A stretch of 64,000 nt of DNA. Source: an uncultured Candidatus Melainabacteria bacterium. Its GTDB lineage: Bacteria > Cyanobacteriota > Vampirovibrionia > Gastranaerophilales > Gastranaerophilaceae. The position numbers and the translations under genes are program-made. The notes under the pieces were generated by a model. That model was not told the origin of the DNA and searched no databases. It saw only the letters and a program-made list of their open reading frames with translations. Of this stretch, positions 25,085 to 32,950 are shown one piece after another. The first letter of the stretch is position 1, and every line of letters starts with the position of its first letter. The DNA is taken from positions 269,169 to 333,168 of the forward strand of contig CAKUZD010000002.1 of NCBI GenBank assembly GCA_934718275.1. Direction: 5' to 3'.

Positions 25085-25861
25085 TTGTCGGGGGGGGGGC
25101 AATTAGCGGCTCCTACAGAGGGTTTTACTCTTGCTGAAGTTTTGATTACCCTTGGAATTATCGGGGTTGTTGCAGCATTGACAATTCCAACTTTACTTGC
25201 CAATTATAAAGAAAAAGTTTTGGTTACAAGTGCTAAAAAATTGTATAATCAAACTTTTAATGCGGTTAATAAATATAATGCCGAGAATGGAACAGTTGGA
25301 GATTATTCATATTTTTGGATATCAAATACAGGTGTTACAGGTGGCACATTGATGGCTTTGGCAAAAGAATTAAATGCTGTTAAAGTTTGTCCAAGACGTG
25401 CTGATTTGGATGATTGCGGTGGAGAATATACTATAAAGCAATATAAAAAAATGAATGATGGCCATGGGAAAACGCGACAATTTGGAGATTGGAATCGCAA
25501 CAGAATGGTTTTGGCTGATGGAAGTCTTGTGTCTGTGTTAAGTGAAGTTCAGGCAGGAAGTTGCACTCATTCTTATTTTTCCAATGACACAGATGAAAAT
25601 GGTAATTATATTCCTGATTCTTCAAGTCCAACCGGCTTTAAGGGGAGAATGAACTCAAATTCCAATTGTGGTTTTATTATTTTTGATACTAATGGTTTAA
25701 AAGGGCCAAACCAAATTGGTAAAGATGTTTTTCAATATGGTTTTTATCCTGACGGACTAAATATTGATTCCTTGGTAAGGGATAATTATGGAAATCTAAG
25801 ATATGTTTTAGCTAATGATAAATTGATAAAAACAGAAAACTACAAAATAGGTGATTTTTAA
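25085..25861 (+). CDS. Type IV pilin-like protein A, out of frame with its ATG at a ten-G tract
   Basis: The open frame encodes a class III signal and N-terminal helix (EGFTLAEVLITLGIIGVVAA), the prepilin cleavage/methylation signature, then a ~220-residue C-terminal domain with four or more cysteines and the ending NGLKGPNQIGKD common in this lineage. The natural start is ATG 25062, placed 7 bases after AAGGAGAG. From there ten Gs at 25090-25099 lead to a TAG at 25104-25106 after 14 codons. The pilin frame itself offers only a TTG at 25085 without a ribosome binding site. Eleven or eight Gs would join ATG and pilin in one frame, giving a 21-residue leader. As sequenced, the gene looks OFF. 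Confidence 0.85.
   Translation: MSGGGQLAAPTEGFTLAEVLITLGIIGVVAALTIPTLLANYKEKVLVTSAKKLYNQTFNAVNKYNAENGTVGDYSYFWISNTGVTGGTLMALAKELNAVKVCPRRADLDDCGGEYTIKQYKKMNDGHGKTRQFGDWNRNRMVLADGSLVSVLSEVQAGSCTHSYFSNDTDENGNYIPDSSSPTGFKGRMNSNSNCGFIIFDTNGLKGPNQIGKDVFQYGFYPDGLNIDSLVRDNYGNLRYVLANDKLIKTENYKIGDF
25090..25099 (+). repeat. Ten-G tract in leader of pilin A
   Basis: Ten consecutive Gs between the ATG at 25062 and the pilin frame. In the present length the ATG frame ends at TAG 25104-25106. Confidence 0.92.
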
Positions 25862-25866
25862 AAAAT

Positions 25867-25895
25867 AAAAGTCGAGATAATATCTCGACTTTTAT
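25867..25895 (+). terminator. Terminator after pilin A
   Basis: A perfect palindrome with arms AAAAGTCGAGATA and TATCTCGACTTTT (25867-25893), T-rich after it. Pilin B therefore has a separate transcript. Confidence 0.85.
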
Positions 25896-25927
25896 TTTCT
25901 ATTCTCCAAAATAATTTTTTTAATTTG

Positions 25928-25956
25928 TTGAAATTATTGAAATAATTTGTTATATT
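25928..25956 (+). promoter_or_regulatory. Promoter of pilin gene B
   Basis: TTGAAA (25928-25933), 17-base spacer, TATATT (25951-25956), then AAGGAGAG and the ATG at 25989. Copy of the pilin A promoter. Confidence 0.75.
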
Positions 25957-26011
25957 AGAAAGGTAAAGTTAAAAAGGAGAGATATTTTATGCTAAATTCA
26001 GGTTTGTTTGT

Positions 26012-26686
26012 TTGTCGGGGGGGGGGCAATTAGCGGCTCCTACAGAGGGTTTTACTCTTGCTGAAGTTTTGATTACCCTTGGAATTATCGGGGTTGTTGC
26101 AGCATTGACATTGCCAAGTGTTATTTCTAATGCAAATAATATGAATTACAAAACTGCTTATAAAAAAGCGTTACGCGATGTTAACGAAGCATATAAATTA
26201 ATGGAAGCCAATGACAGTCGATTTAATGAGGTTGTATGTAGTAATTCAGAAGAGTGTCCTGATTGTTGTTTTAGTCCAACTTTTTTTGAGAACTTCAAAG
26301 TTTTATCAGAACAATTTAGAGCAACTAAAACTTGTATGACAGGTAGCATTGATGATGTAAAAAGATGTTGGGAATGTGACAAGGGGCAGTCGGGTAAAGA
26401 TTCTGAGCCTCCAAATTATTATGGCTGTAATTCTGCTCCAGCATTTATAGATAATTCAGGACGGGCTTGGAGTATGTATTTTGCACAAGAAGCTTCGTTT
26501 TATGTTGATACAAATGGCTTTAAAGGGCCTAATCATATAGGTAAAGATAGATGGTGTTTTCACCTTCCTACACCGAAGTTGAAAGGCTCAGATAATTATA
26601 TAAAACCTTGTTTTGACGTTGATGTAAAAACAAAAAGCAGGTTTTGTCCAAGTGGTGATTGCAGGTTTAAAAGTTGGCTTGAATAG
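26012..26686 (+). CDS. Type IV pilin-like protein B, out of frame with its ATG at a ten-G tract
   Basis: Same 5' cassette as pilin A: ATG at 25989 with AAGGAGAG, ten Gs at 26017-26026, ATG frame closed by TAG 26031-26033, pilin frame open from a TTG at 26012. After the shared helix (EGFTLAEVLITLGIIGVVAA) the C-terminal domain is unrelated at most positions to pilin A and rich in cysteine (SNSEECPDCCF, CWECD, PSGDC), but it keeps NGFKGPNHIGKD. Pilin B would be processed by a prepilin peptidase and added to a type IV pilus or pseudopilus. OFF as sequenced, for the same reason as pilin A. Confidence 0.85.
   Translation: MSGGGQLAAPTEGFTLAEVLITLGIIGVVAALTLPSVISNANNMNYKTAYKKALRDVNEAYKLMEANDSRFNEVVCSNSEECPDCCFSPTFFENFKVLSEQFRATKTCMTGSIDDVKRCWECDKGQSGKDSEPPNYYGCNSAPAFIDNSGRAWSMYFAQEASFYVDTNGFKGPNHIGKDRWCFHLPTPKLKGSDNYIKPCFDVDVKTKSRFCPSGDCRFKSWLE
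26017..26026 (+). repeat. Ten-G tract in leader of pilin B
   Basis: Ten consecutive Gs at the same position as in pilin A. Eleven or eight would restore the frame between ATG 25989 and the pilin. Confidence 0.92.
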
Positions 26687-26693
26687 ATTAACG

Positions 26694-26725
26694 ATTAATT
26701 TTGGGAGGTGTTTCCCCTAATTAAT
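26694..26725. terminator. Hairpin between convergent pilin B and sigma factor genes
   Basis: ATTAATT (26694-26700) pairs with AATTAAT (26719-26725), with an inner GGGA/TCCC pairing. Placed between two converging stops, it probably ends both transcripts. Confidence 0.5.
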
Positions 26726-26730
26726 AATTT

Positions 26731-27726
26731 CTATTCGCCGAAATAATTTTTTAAATCTACAGCTAGTTTTTTGTTTTTGCAAAGTTTTTTCAGTTTTGCA
26801 ATAGCTCTGTTTTCGATTTGGCGAATACGTTCTCTTGAAACTCCATATTGAGAACCGATTTCGTCAAGAGTTTTTTTAGCTCCATTGTTGTCTAATCCGT
26901 AGCGAAGAATTAGGACATCTCGTTCTTTGGGGCTAAGTTGGCTTAGCATTTTTCTAATATCTTCAAACAAATTTTCTTGAGAAACTCTGCTATCAGGAGT
27001 AATAGAGGCTTCATCAACGATGAAATCTGCAATTTTTGAGGAGTCCTCTGAAGAACTTGCAGGTGTTTCCATACTTATTGTTGATTGAGCTGATTTTACA
27101 ATTGATGTTAATTTATTAACCGGAACCCCCAAACGGTATGCAATTTCTTGTTTTGTTGGAGTGTGCCCAAGTTCTGTTGTTAAATCAATTGTTGCTCGTC
27201 TAATTTTTCCAAGAGATTCTATCATGTGGATTGGAAGTCTTATAATTCTAGCTTTATCAGCGATTGCACGAGTGATTGATTGTTGAATCCACCATGTTGC
27301 ATAAGTTGAAAATTTGTAACCTTTTTTGTAGTCAAACCTGCCTGCAGCTTTCATTAAGCCCATATTGCCTTCTTGTATTAAGTCCAAGAAAGAAAGTCCG
27401 CGCCCAATATATTTTTTAGCTATACTGACTACAAGACGTAGATTGGCGTTAACCAATACGTTTTTTGAAAATTCATCATGTTCTTCAAATATTTTTTTTG
27501 CAAGTTCAAGTTCTTGTTCGTGTGATAAAAGAGGAATTTTTCCGATTTGTTGCAAATATATTTTAACACTATCATCAGAATTCACGGAAGAAATGTTTTC
27601 TTGAACTTTAGGGTCTTCAACAGTCTCCAAAACATCGTCATCATCTTCCTCAAGGTCATGAAAATTTACATTTTCATCTGAAATTTCCTCGGTAAGTAAA
27701 CCGTATTTTTCAAGTTCTTTTTTCAT
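26731..27726 (-). CDS. sigA: RNA polymerase sigma-70 factor (RpoD/SigA group)
   Basis: 331 residues. After an acidic N-terminus, region 1.2 (KIYLQQIGKIPLLSHEQELE), region 2 (NLRLVVSIAKKYIGRGLSFL; GYKFSTYATWWIQQSITRAI), region 3 (LGHTPTKQEIAYRLGV) and region 4 (LGLDNNGAKKTLDEIG-like; VSRERIRQIENRAIAKLKKL) are all present. It should recognise TTGACA/TATAAT promoters of the kind seen throughout the window. The short length resembles cyanobacterial group 1/2 factors; whether it is the main housekeeping factor cannot be settled here. It lies at the end of a nadA-rlmB-sigA series with its own possible promoter. Confidence 0.9.
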   Translation of the reverse strand: MKKELEKYGLLTEEISDENVNFHDLEEDDDDVLETVEDPKVQENISSVNSDDSVKIYLQQIGKIPLLSHEQELELAKKIFEEHDEFSKNVLVNANLRLVVSIAKKYIGRGLSFLDLIQEGNMGLMKAAGRFDYKKGYKFSTYATWWIQQSITRAIADKARIIRLPIHMIESLGKIRRATIDLTTELGHTPTKQEIAYRLGVPVNKLTSIVKSAQSTISMETPASSSEDSSKIADFIVDEASITPDSRVSQENLFEDIRKMLSQLSPKERDVLILRYGLDNNGAKKTLDEIGSQYGVSRERIRQIENRAIAKLKKLCKNKKLAVDLKNYFGE

Positions 27727-27767
27727 TTCTCTCTCCTGATATGCAAAATTTAAATAAGTTCTAAACC

Positions 27768-27797
27768 ATTATAATCAATTTTTTAGTTTTTGTCTAA
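27768..27797 (-). promoter_or_regulatory. Possible internal promoter of the sigma factor gene
   Basis: On the minus strand TTAGAC is followed after 18 bases by TATAAT (27773-27768), at the end of rlmB. GGAGAGAG precedes the sigma gene's ATG. Confidence 0.4.
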
Positions 27798-28515
27798 CTG
27801 TTTCGAAAATGATTGCACTGAACGCATTTGAGACATTAAGAGAATTAAAATCCTTAAACATTGGGATTTTTACAACAAAATCAGATAGTTTAAGTAAAGA
27901 TTTTGATACTCCGGCATGCTCTGCGCCCATAATTATTGCAGAATTCATATCTTTATAATTGACATCATAATAATTATCCTTTGCGCTTGCGTCTGCCGCA
28001 ATTACCCACCAGTCGGAATTTTTTAATTTTTGTACTGCATTGACTAAACTGTTAACCTTAATTATTGGGATATGGTTAATTGCTCCTGCGCTGGTTTTTT
28101 CTACTGTTGCGTTTACTTGAACATTTCTCCTTGACGGGATTATGATGCCTGCAACTCCTGCACAGACACATGTTCGGATAATAGAACCTAAGTTGTGAGA
28201 GTCTTCTATACCGTCAAGAATTGCAAGTGATGCATTTTCGTATTTTTTCTTTTCAAGAAAATCATCTAAATCTATATATTTGATAGGAGATATTTGAGCG
28301 ATTATTCCTTGGTGGTTAAATTCTGCGTATGGAAGAAATTTTTCTTTCGCTACGAATTGAAAAACTATTCCATTTTCTTTTGCCAGTTCTTTAATTTTAT
28401 TGATTTTATTATCGCTATGAATGTTTTTAGAAATAAGGATTTTGTTAATTTCTCTATCGCCCGCAATTAGGGCTTCCATAACCGAATTTTTTCCAAAAAT
28501 AATATTATTTTCCAT
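27775..28515 (-). CDS. rlmB: 23S rRNA 2'-O-methyltransferase, SpoU/TrmH family (RlmB-like)
   Basis: 246 residues. N-terminal L30e-like substrate-binding domain (IFGKNSVMEALIAGDREINK), then the knotted SPOUT methyltransferase domain with DGIEDSHNLGSIIRTCVCAG (motif 1), IIMGAEHAGVSKSLLKLSD (motif 2) and IPMFKDFNSLNVSNAFSAII (motif 3). RlmB methylates G2251 of 23S rRNA; TrmH-type tRNA activity cannot be excluded. Its ATG overlaps the nadA stop by one base (TAATG), implying translational coupling. Confidence 0.88.
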   Translation of the reverse strand: MENNIIFGKNSVMEALIAGDREINKILISKNIHSDNKINKIKELAKENGIVFQFVAKEKFLPYAEFNHQGIIAQISPIKYIDLDDFLEKKKYENASLAILDGIEDSHNLGSIIRTCVCAGVAGIIIPSRRNVQVNATVEKTSAGAINHIPIIKVNSLVNAVQKLKNSDWWVIAADASAKDNYYDVNYKDMNSAIIMGAEHAGVSKSLLKLSDFVVKIPMFKDFNSLNVSNAFSAIIFETVRQKLKN

Positions 28516-29435
28516 TATTTAGCTCCCATAGCAGAAACTTCAAGCATTCTGTCAATACAGCTTAATGCTTTTGAAGCAATTTCTTCATCAACTGTAATCT
28601 CATGTTCTTCTTTATCTAAAGCATTATAAATATCTGTTAAAGTGTGCCACTTCATGTTTGGACAAATTACACTATCTTTTATCAAAATAAATTCTTTTTC
28701 CGGATAGTCCCTTTTTAATCTGTCAACAACTCCTTTTTCTGTGGCAATAATAAACTGTTTTTTATCGCTTTGAGCTGCAAATTTCATAATTCCTGTTGTA
28801 GAACCTACATAATCCGCTAGAGCCGCAACTGATTGATGACATTCCGGGTGAGCAAGAACGAGAGCTTCCGGATATTTAGCTCGCGCTTCTGTTACGTCAG
28901 TTGGTCTGATTTGCACATGTGTTGGACAAAAACCGGTATATGTATTTACTTTTACGTTTCCTAGTTGAGCTTCAACCCATTTACCTAAATATGTATCAGG
29001 TAGGAATAAAATTTCTTTTGCATTTAAACTGTCAACAATTTTTACCGCATTTGAACTTGTACAGCAAATATCGCATTCGGATTTTACTTCCGCAGTCGAA
29101 TTTATATAGCAAACTGTAGGCATTTTAGGATATTTGCTCTTGAACTGTCTCAATTGCTCTAAAGTAATCATATCAGCCATTCGACAACCGGATTCCAAAC
29201 GAGGAAGCAATACTTTCCTGTTTGGGTTTAGTATTTTAGCGGTTTGTGCCATAAAATATACGCCTGCAAAAACAATAATATCAGCATCAGTTTTTGCTGC
29301 CATTTGACTAAGATAAAGAGAATCTCCGACATAATCGGCTACTTCATCAATTTCTGCATTTTGGTAACAATGAGCTAATATGACAGCGTTTTTCTCTATT
29401 TTTAGTTTATTAATTTTTTCAATCAGTTCGTTCAT
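28515..29435 (-). CDS. nadA: Quinolinate synthase NadA
   Basis: 306 residues. Condenses iminoaspartate with dihydroxyacetone phosphate to quinolinate in NAD synthesis, using a [4Fe-4S] cluster. Signatures: LAHCYQNAEIDEVADYVGDS, VFAGVYFMAQTAKIL, PRLESGCRMADMI, CYINSTAEVKSECDICCTSS, FCPTHVQIRP, AHPECHQSV and SVICPNMKWHTL. AGGAGAG precedes the ATG. nadB and nadC are not nearby. First gene of the nadA-rlmB-sigA series; divergent from the pilus gene pilMN. Confidence 0.95.
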   Translation of the reverse strand: MNELIEKINKLKIEKNAVILAHCYQNAEIDEVADYVGDSLYLSQMAAKTDADIIVFAGVYFMAQTAKILNPNRKVLLPRLESGCRMADMITLEQLRQFKSKYPKMPTVCYINSTAEVKSECDICCTSSNAVKIVDSLNAKEILFLPDTYLGKWVEAQLGNVKVNTYTGFCPTHVQIRPTDVTEARAKYPEALVLAHPECHQSVAALADYVGSTTGIMKFAAQSDKKQFIIATEKGVVDRLKRDYPEKEFILIKDSVICPNMKWHTLTDIYNALDKEEHEITVDEEIASKALSCIDRMLEVSAMGAK

Positions 29436-29477
29436 TTATGTAAACTCTCCTACATTTAGTGTAAATTTATGTTAATT

Positions 29478-29507
29478 TTGCAAACTTTATAAAATATATT
29501 GTATAAT
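29478..29507 (+). promoter_or_regulatory. Promoter of pilMN-pilO
   Basis: TTGCAA (29478-29483), 18-base spacer, TATAAT (29502-29507), 39 bases before the ATG. Confidence 0.55.
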
Positions 29508-29546
29508 AAAAAAGTAAGTGAGTAAATAAGTAAGAAAAAGAATATT

Positions 29547-31274
29547 ATGGATTTAAACAATTTTTTATCACAATTGGGAATTGGACAGAAGGAAACTGTA
29601 TGTCTTTCTGTTACTCCGGGAGTTGGCCTGGAACTTATTCAACTGGATGTTAACAATCGTTCAGTTAAGAATTATGCTTATAGACCGTTAGAGTATAATG
29701 AGGCGGTTCGAGAAATAGCAGATATGGGTGCTTTCAAAAATGCAGTATCGGAACTTTTTGCTGAATTGGCAATTCCTCCGAAAAGTAATGTTGTTTTGAA
29801 TTTGCCTATGGTTTTGTTTGGAAGTACTAATCTTCCGTTATTGTTAGCGGATGACCAAATTTCCGAAGCTTTGACTTCTGAAGTTGAACAGTCTTATATA
29901 TTTAAAAGATATGAGCCTGTAATCAGTTGGATTGATGCTCCAGGAACTCAATCAGGAGATTTGAGGAAATTATTTTATTCTGCTATTCAGAAAAATGTAA
30001 TTGAAGATATTAAGGGCGCTTTGGGAGAATTGGGTTATACTCTTTCCGGCGTTGAGATGTCTTTGACTTCTGTTTTAAAAGCATTGGCTTTTTCCGGATT
30101 AGCTCAAGAACAAATGAAAGACAATGTTTCTTGGAACTTAATGTTAGTTTCTCCAAATGGTTATTCAATATGTTCTTTGGTTGGCAGAAATATTGTTGAT
30201 TATTATGAAGAACCTTTGGCTATCAAGTCTTTTGAGGGTGATGAAATTTATAATGCAATCAGTGCATCTGCTCAGATTACGTTGATGAGTTATCCTGCTA
30301 ACTATTTGTATATTGTTTCCGAAACAGATATGGTTAGTGCGGAACTGCTTGCAAAAAGATTGCCGACAGAAGGTGTTGTTACATATTTAGAAAACAATTC
30401 TTTCAAAAAGCAAGATCCGATTCCTGTTAGTTTGGAAGTTTTGGAAGAAACAGCTCATAAAATTTCTTTGGAAGCAATCGGTATTGCTGTTGGAAATGCT
30501 GTTCAAATGCCTGTTAAATTTAACTTTATGTCAGGTAGTATAGGTGGAGACACAAATGGGGATGACCCTGATACTCCTGTACATGTTGTTTTAGGATCTA
30601 CGGAATTTGATATTTCTCCGAATGCAGCTTCTAAAGTTGCAGGGCTTATTGCATTCCTCGTGCTAGCTCCTACTTTGGCTGCTTTTATTGGAATTCCGAT
30701 GATAGAAAGCCAAAAACAAGCACAATTAGAAGAAGTAAATAGTAAGTTAGAACAAACTAATGCTGAGATTAAGAAAGCTCAAGATGAACAAAATAAAACA
30801 AATGATTTTGATGTTAAAGCAGAAATTAAAAAGGTTTTAGGAAATAACAGAGCTAAGTTAATGGCTTATACTGCATTAGGCGAATCTGTTCCTAAGAATT
30901 TATATGTTACTTATTTTGCAGCAAAAGGTGATGGTAAGATTGATGTTAAGGGGGATTCAAAGAATGTTGAGGATATTTATTTATTCTTTAGAAATATGAA
31001 AGATTCCTTAATTAACACTCAATTAAGACTTCATAAACTTCAAATGAAAACAGATTCTGTTGACGAAGCGGTTAGTGTTGATCTAAATAAATCCGGTGAT
31101 TACGAATTTGAAATCACTAACATGACGTCTGTAGAGTTAAATCCTCCTGCTGAAACTGATGCGAATGCAGATGTATCTCAGCAACAACAGGAACAAGCTC
31201 AACAAGATAATGGAGCTCCAAAAGGCGGTTTGTTGAACAATAAACAATTGTTGAATTTTGGAAAAAAGGACTAG
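29547..31274 (+). CDS. Type IV pilus assembly protein: PilM-PilN fusion
   Basis: 575 residues. Residues 1-340 resemble the actin-like PilM/GspL cytoplasmic fold (CLSVTPGVGLELIQLDV; long ATPase-like core with LVSPNGYSICSLVGRNIVD). Residues about 370-392 (VAGLIAFLVLAPTLAAFIG) are a membrane span, followed by a coiled coil (QLEEVNSKLEQTNAEIKKAQ) and a ferredoxin-like PilN domain (VPKNLYVTYFAAKGDGKIDV). The tail is Gln/Asn-rich. In most bacteria PilM and PilN are separate; here they are one chain. PilO follows after 11 bases, making an inner-membrane alignment complex for pilus extrusion or competence. Confidence 0.75.
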   Translation: MDLNNFLSQLGIGQKETVCLSVTPGVGLELIQLDVNNRSVKNYAYRPLEYNEAVREIADMGAFKNAVSELFAELAIPPKSNVVLNLPMVLFGSTNLPLLLADDQISEALTSEVEQSYIFKRYEPVISWIDAPGTQSGDLRKLFYSAIQKNVIEDIKGALGELGYTLSGVEMSLTSVLKALAFSGLAQEQMKDNVSWNLMLVSPNGYSICSLVGRNIVDYYEEPLAIKSFEGDEIYNAISASAQITLMSYPANYLYIVSETDMVSAELLAKRLPTEGVVTYLENNSFKKQDPIPVSLEVLEETAHKISLEAIGIAVGNAVQMPVKFNFMSGSIGGDTNGDDPDTPVHVVLGSTEFDISPNAASKVAGLIAFLVLAPTLAAFIGIPMIESQKQAQLEEVNSKLEQTNAEIKKAQDEQNKTNDFDVKAEIKKVLGNNRAKLMAYTALGESVPKNLYVTYFAAKGDGKIDVKGDSKNVEDIYLFFRNMKDSLINTQLRLHKLQMKTDSVDEAVSVDLNKSGDYEFEITNMTSVELNPPAETDANADVSQQQQEQAQQDNGAPKGGLLNNKQLLNFGKKD

Positions 31275-31285
31275 GAGAGTAAATC

Positions 31286-31996
31286 GTGGAAAAATATAAT
31301 ATATATCTAAAGAAATTTCAAGTAGCGGTTGCAATATTGGCGATTACTCTGCTTGTGTTTATTGGAATGATAGCCAAAACAATTCCATCAGTTAATAATA
31401 TATTCGAAATACAGAATAATTATAAGTCACAGTCAGACGCATTAGCGGATGCAGAAAGAAAATTAGCTGAATTAAAAGCAGAGGCTTTAAAACAAGAATC
31501 TGAAGATGAAAGTATTTTTAGCATGTTTTTTAAACCTGTTAATAATGGTTTAGACACAGAAGCTGCTATTTCTGATGAATTTGGTGAAATTTTACAGTTG
31601 ATAAGAGATAACAAAATTAAAGCTCGTTCTGTAAAATATGATTATGACCCTCAAGATGATAATTTTGTAAAAAATGTGGGAAGTAAATACCATGTGTGCC
31701 GTGTGACGGCTGAAATGATTGCAAGTTATGCAAACTTTGCGGGATTTTTGAGAGAATTGTATAAGCATGAACATTTTCTCGATATTTCAAGTATCGAAAT
31801 TGTGCCTTATCAAAAAAATAAGAGAATTTTGTTAATTAATTTACAATTCAAGTTGTATGCGCAGAAAGATGCAGAATCTGCAGCAGCAGAAGCAGCAGAA
31901 GCAGCAGCAAATCCTGCTCAACAACCTACTGAAGGTTCTACTCCACCTTCTCCACAGCCGACAAATGGTAGTGGTTCGCCTGAAGCAGGTGAGTAG
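31286..31996 (+). CDS. pilO: PilO-like type IV pilus assembly protein
   Basis: 236 residues from a GTG start with AGGAGAG. A short cytoplasmic start, one membrane span (about 13-30, VAVAILAITLLVFIGMIA), a coiled coil (YKSQSDALADAERKLAELKA), then a periplasmic ferredoxin-like domain typical of PilO. The C-terminus is low-complexity Ala/Pro/Ser. Position directly after the PilM-PilN fusion supports the call; sequence similarity alone would be weak. Confidence 0.7.
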   Translation: MEKYNIYLKKFQVAVAILAITLLVFIGMIAKTIPSVNNIFEIQNNYKSQSDALADAERKLAELKAEALKQESEDESIFSMFFKPVNNGLDTEAAISDEFGEILQLIRDNKIKARSVKYDYDPQDDNFVKNVGSKYHVCRVTAEMIASYANFAGFLRELYKHEHFLDISSIEIVPYQKNKRILLINLQFKLYAQKDAESAAAEAAEAAANPAQQPTEGSTPPSPQPTNGSGSPEAGE

Positions 31997-32018
31997 TTTT
32001 TTAGTTTGGCTTTAAAAT

Positions 32019-32876
32019 TTATTCAAATAATTCGTAATTAATTCCGAAAAGTTTTTCGGAATTTTTTACGCATGTAGCGCAGTAAGGGCTTTCGAGAGTG
32101 TTGTGTCTTGCATAATCACTGAATTCAGAACCGCACCTGCCTCTATGATCATTTGCAAGAAACGGGCAACTGTATACCCCTTTGGTTGTTAAGATACGTC
32201 CATATTCGCAGTCTAAGTTGTTGTATTTTAAGTTTAAATCAAATTCTGGTGGATTTTTTTGGTCATGATATAAATTTATTTGAAAATTATTATTTGTAAC
32301 GTGAAAATTAACTTTTTTACAAATTTCTTTGAATTGTGCCAATAAAATTTTTGTATCTTCTTTGTAATAATTAGTAATACATAAAATTGGGTTGAAACCA
32401 TATTTTACAAGACTTTTTATTGCATGAAGAACTTGTCTGTATGCTCCGCGTCCTCTAATATCGTCATTTTTTACTTCATCATAATGGTCAATGCTTAATT
32501 TGAAAATTATTTCAAAATCACTTTCATCTTCGACTCGTTTTAGAAAACGGACTTTTTTCTCATTAATAAATGTACTGTTTGTGAATATACAAACATTTGA
32601 ACGTTTTAGGCACATTCGTAATATAGTGTTAAAGTCAGGATGTGTCATTGGTTCTGCACCGGTTAGGTATATACATTTTATTTTTTCATTTTTTGTATCT
32701 GTTAGTGCTTTTTTTATTGTATCAACTGGAATAAAATCTTTTACATTTTTGTTTAGCGGAAAATCAATGTAACAATGCTTGCAGCGTTGATTGCAGTTTT
32801 TGGAAGTTAGTTCAATAAATAGATTATTTAACTCTTTAAGTTGGCATACGTGTGTTTGAAAAATAGCATTAGTCAT
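32019..32876 (-). CDS. Radical SAM protein with C-terminal cysteine cluster
   Basis: 285 residues. KNCNQRCKHCYIDFP is the CxxxCxxC motif for the [4Fe-4S]-SAM cluster; YLTGAEPMTHPDF is the GGEP-like SAM-binding segment. The C-terminal part has CEYGRILTTKGVYSCPF, CGSEF and CATC, a SPASM/twitch-like set of cysteines that would bind an auxiliary cluster. Such enzymes modify peptides or other macromolecules; no precursor peptide gene is visible next to it. AAGGAG precedes the ATG. Substrate unknown. Confidence 0.8.
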   Translation of the reverse strand: MTNAIFQTHVCQLKELNNLFIELTSKNCNQRCKHCYIDFPLNKNVKDFIPVDTIKKALTDTKNEKIKCIYLTGAEPMTHPDFNTILRMCLKRSNVCIFTNSTFINEKKVRFLKRVEDESDFEIIFKLSIDHYDEVKNDDIRGRGAYRQVLHAIKSLVKYGFNPILCITNYYKEDTKILLAQFKEICKKVNFHVTNNNFQINLYHDQKNPPEFDLNLKYNNLDCEYGRILTTKGVYSCPFLANDHRGRCGSEFSDYARHNTLESPYCATCVKNSEKLFGINYELFE

Positions 32877-32950
32877 AAAATTTTAACTCCTTTTTTATTT
32901 AAGATTATTGTATTTTCTAAAAAAGGTAATTAAATTCTCTAACAGGGCAA

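Larger units (their letters stand above)
25001..25183 (+). repeat. Direct repeat, copy 1: pilin promoter, leader and N-terminal helix
   Basis: 183 bases containing promoter, ribosome binding site, ATG, ten-G tract and the conserved pilin N-terminus. It is almost identical to 25928-26110, 927 bases downstream; the pilin genes diverge abruptly after it. Confidence 0.9.
25928..26110 (+). repeat. Direct repeat, copy 2: pilin promoter, leader and N-terminal helix
   Basis: Second copy of the 183-base cassette at 25001-25183, with a few base changes in the promoter region (for example TATATT for TATACT). Confidence 0.9.

Noticed and set aside
25062..26686. Pilin genes as simple pseudogenes
   Set aside because: Both have intact bodies, promoters and terminators and share the same shift located in a ten-G tract, which fits a switch better than decay. 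An assembly error in tract length remains possible.
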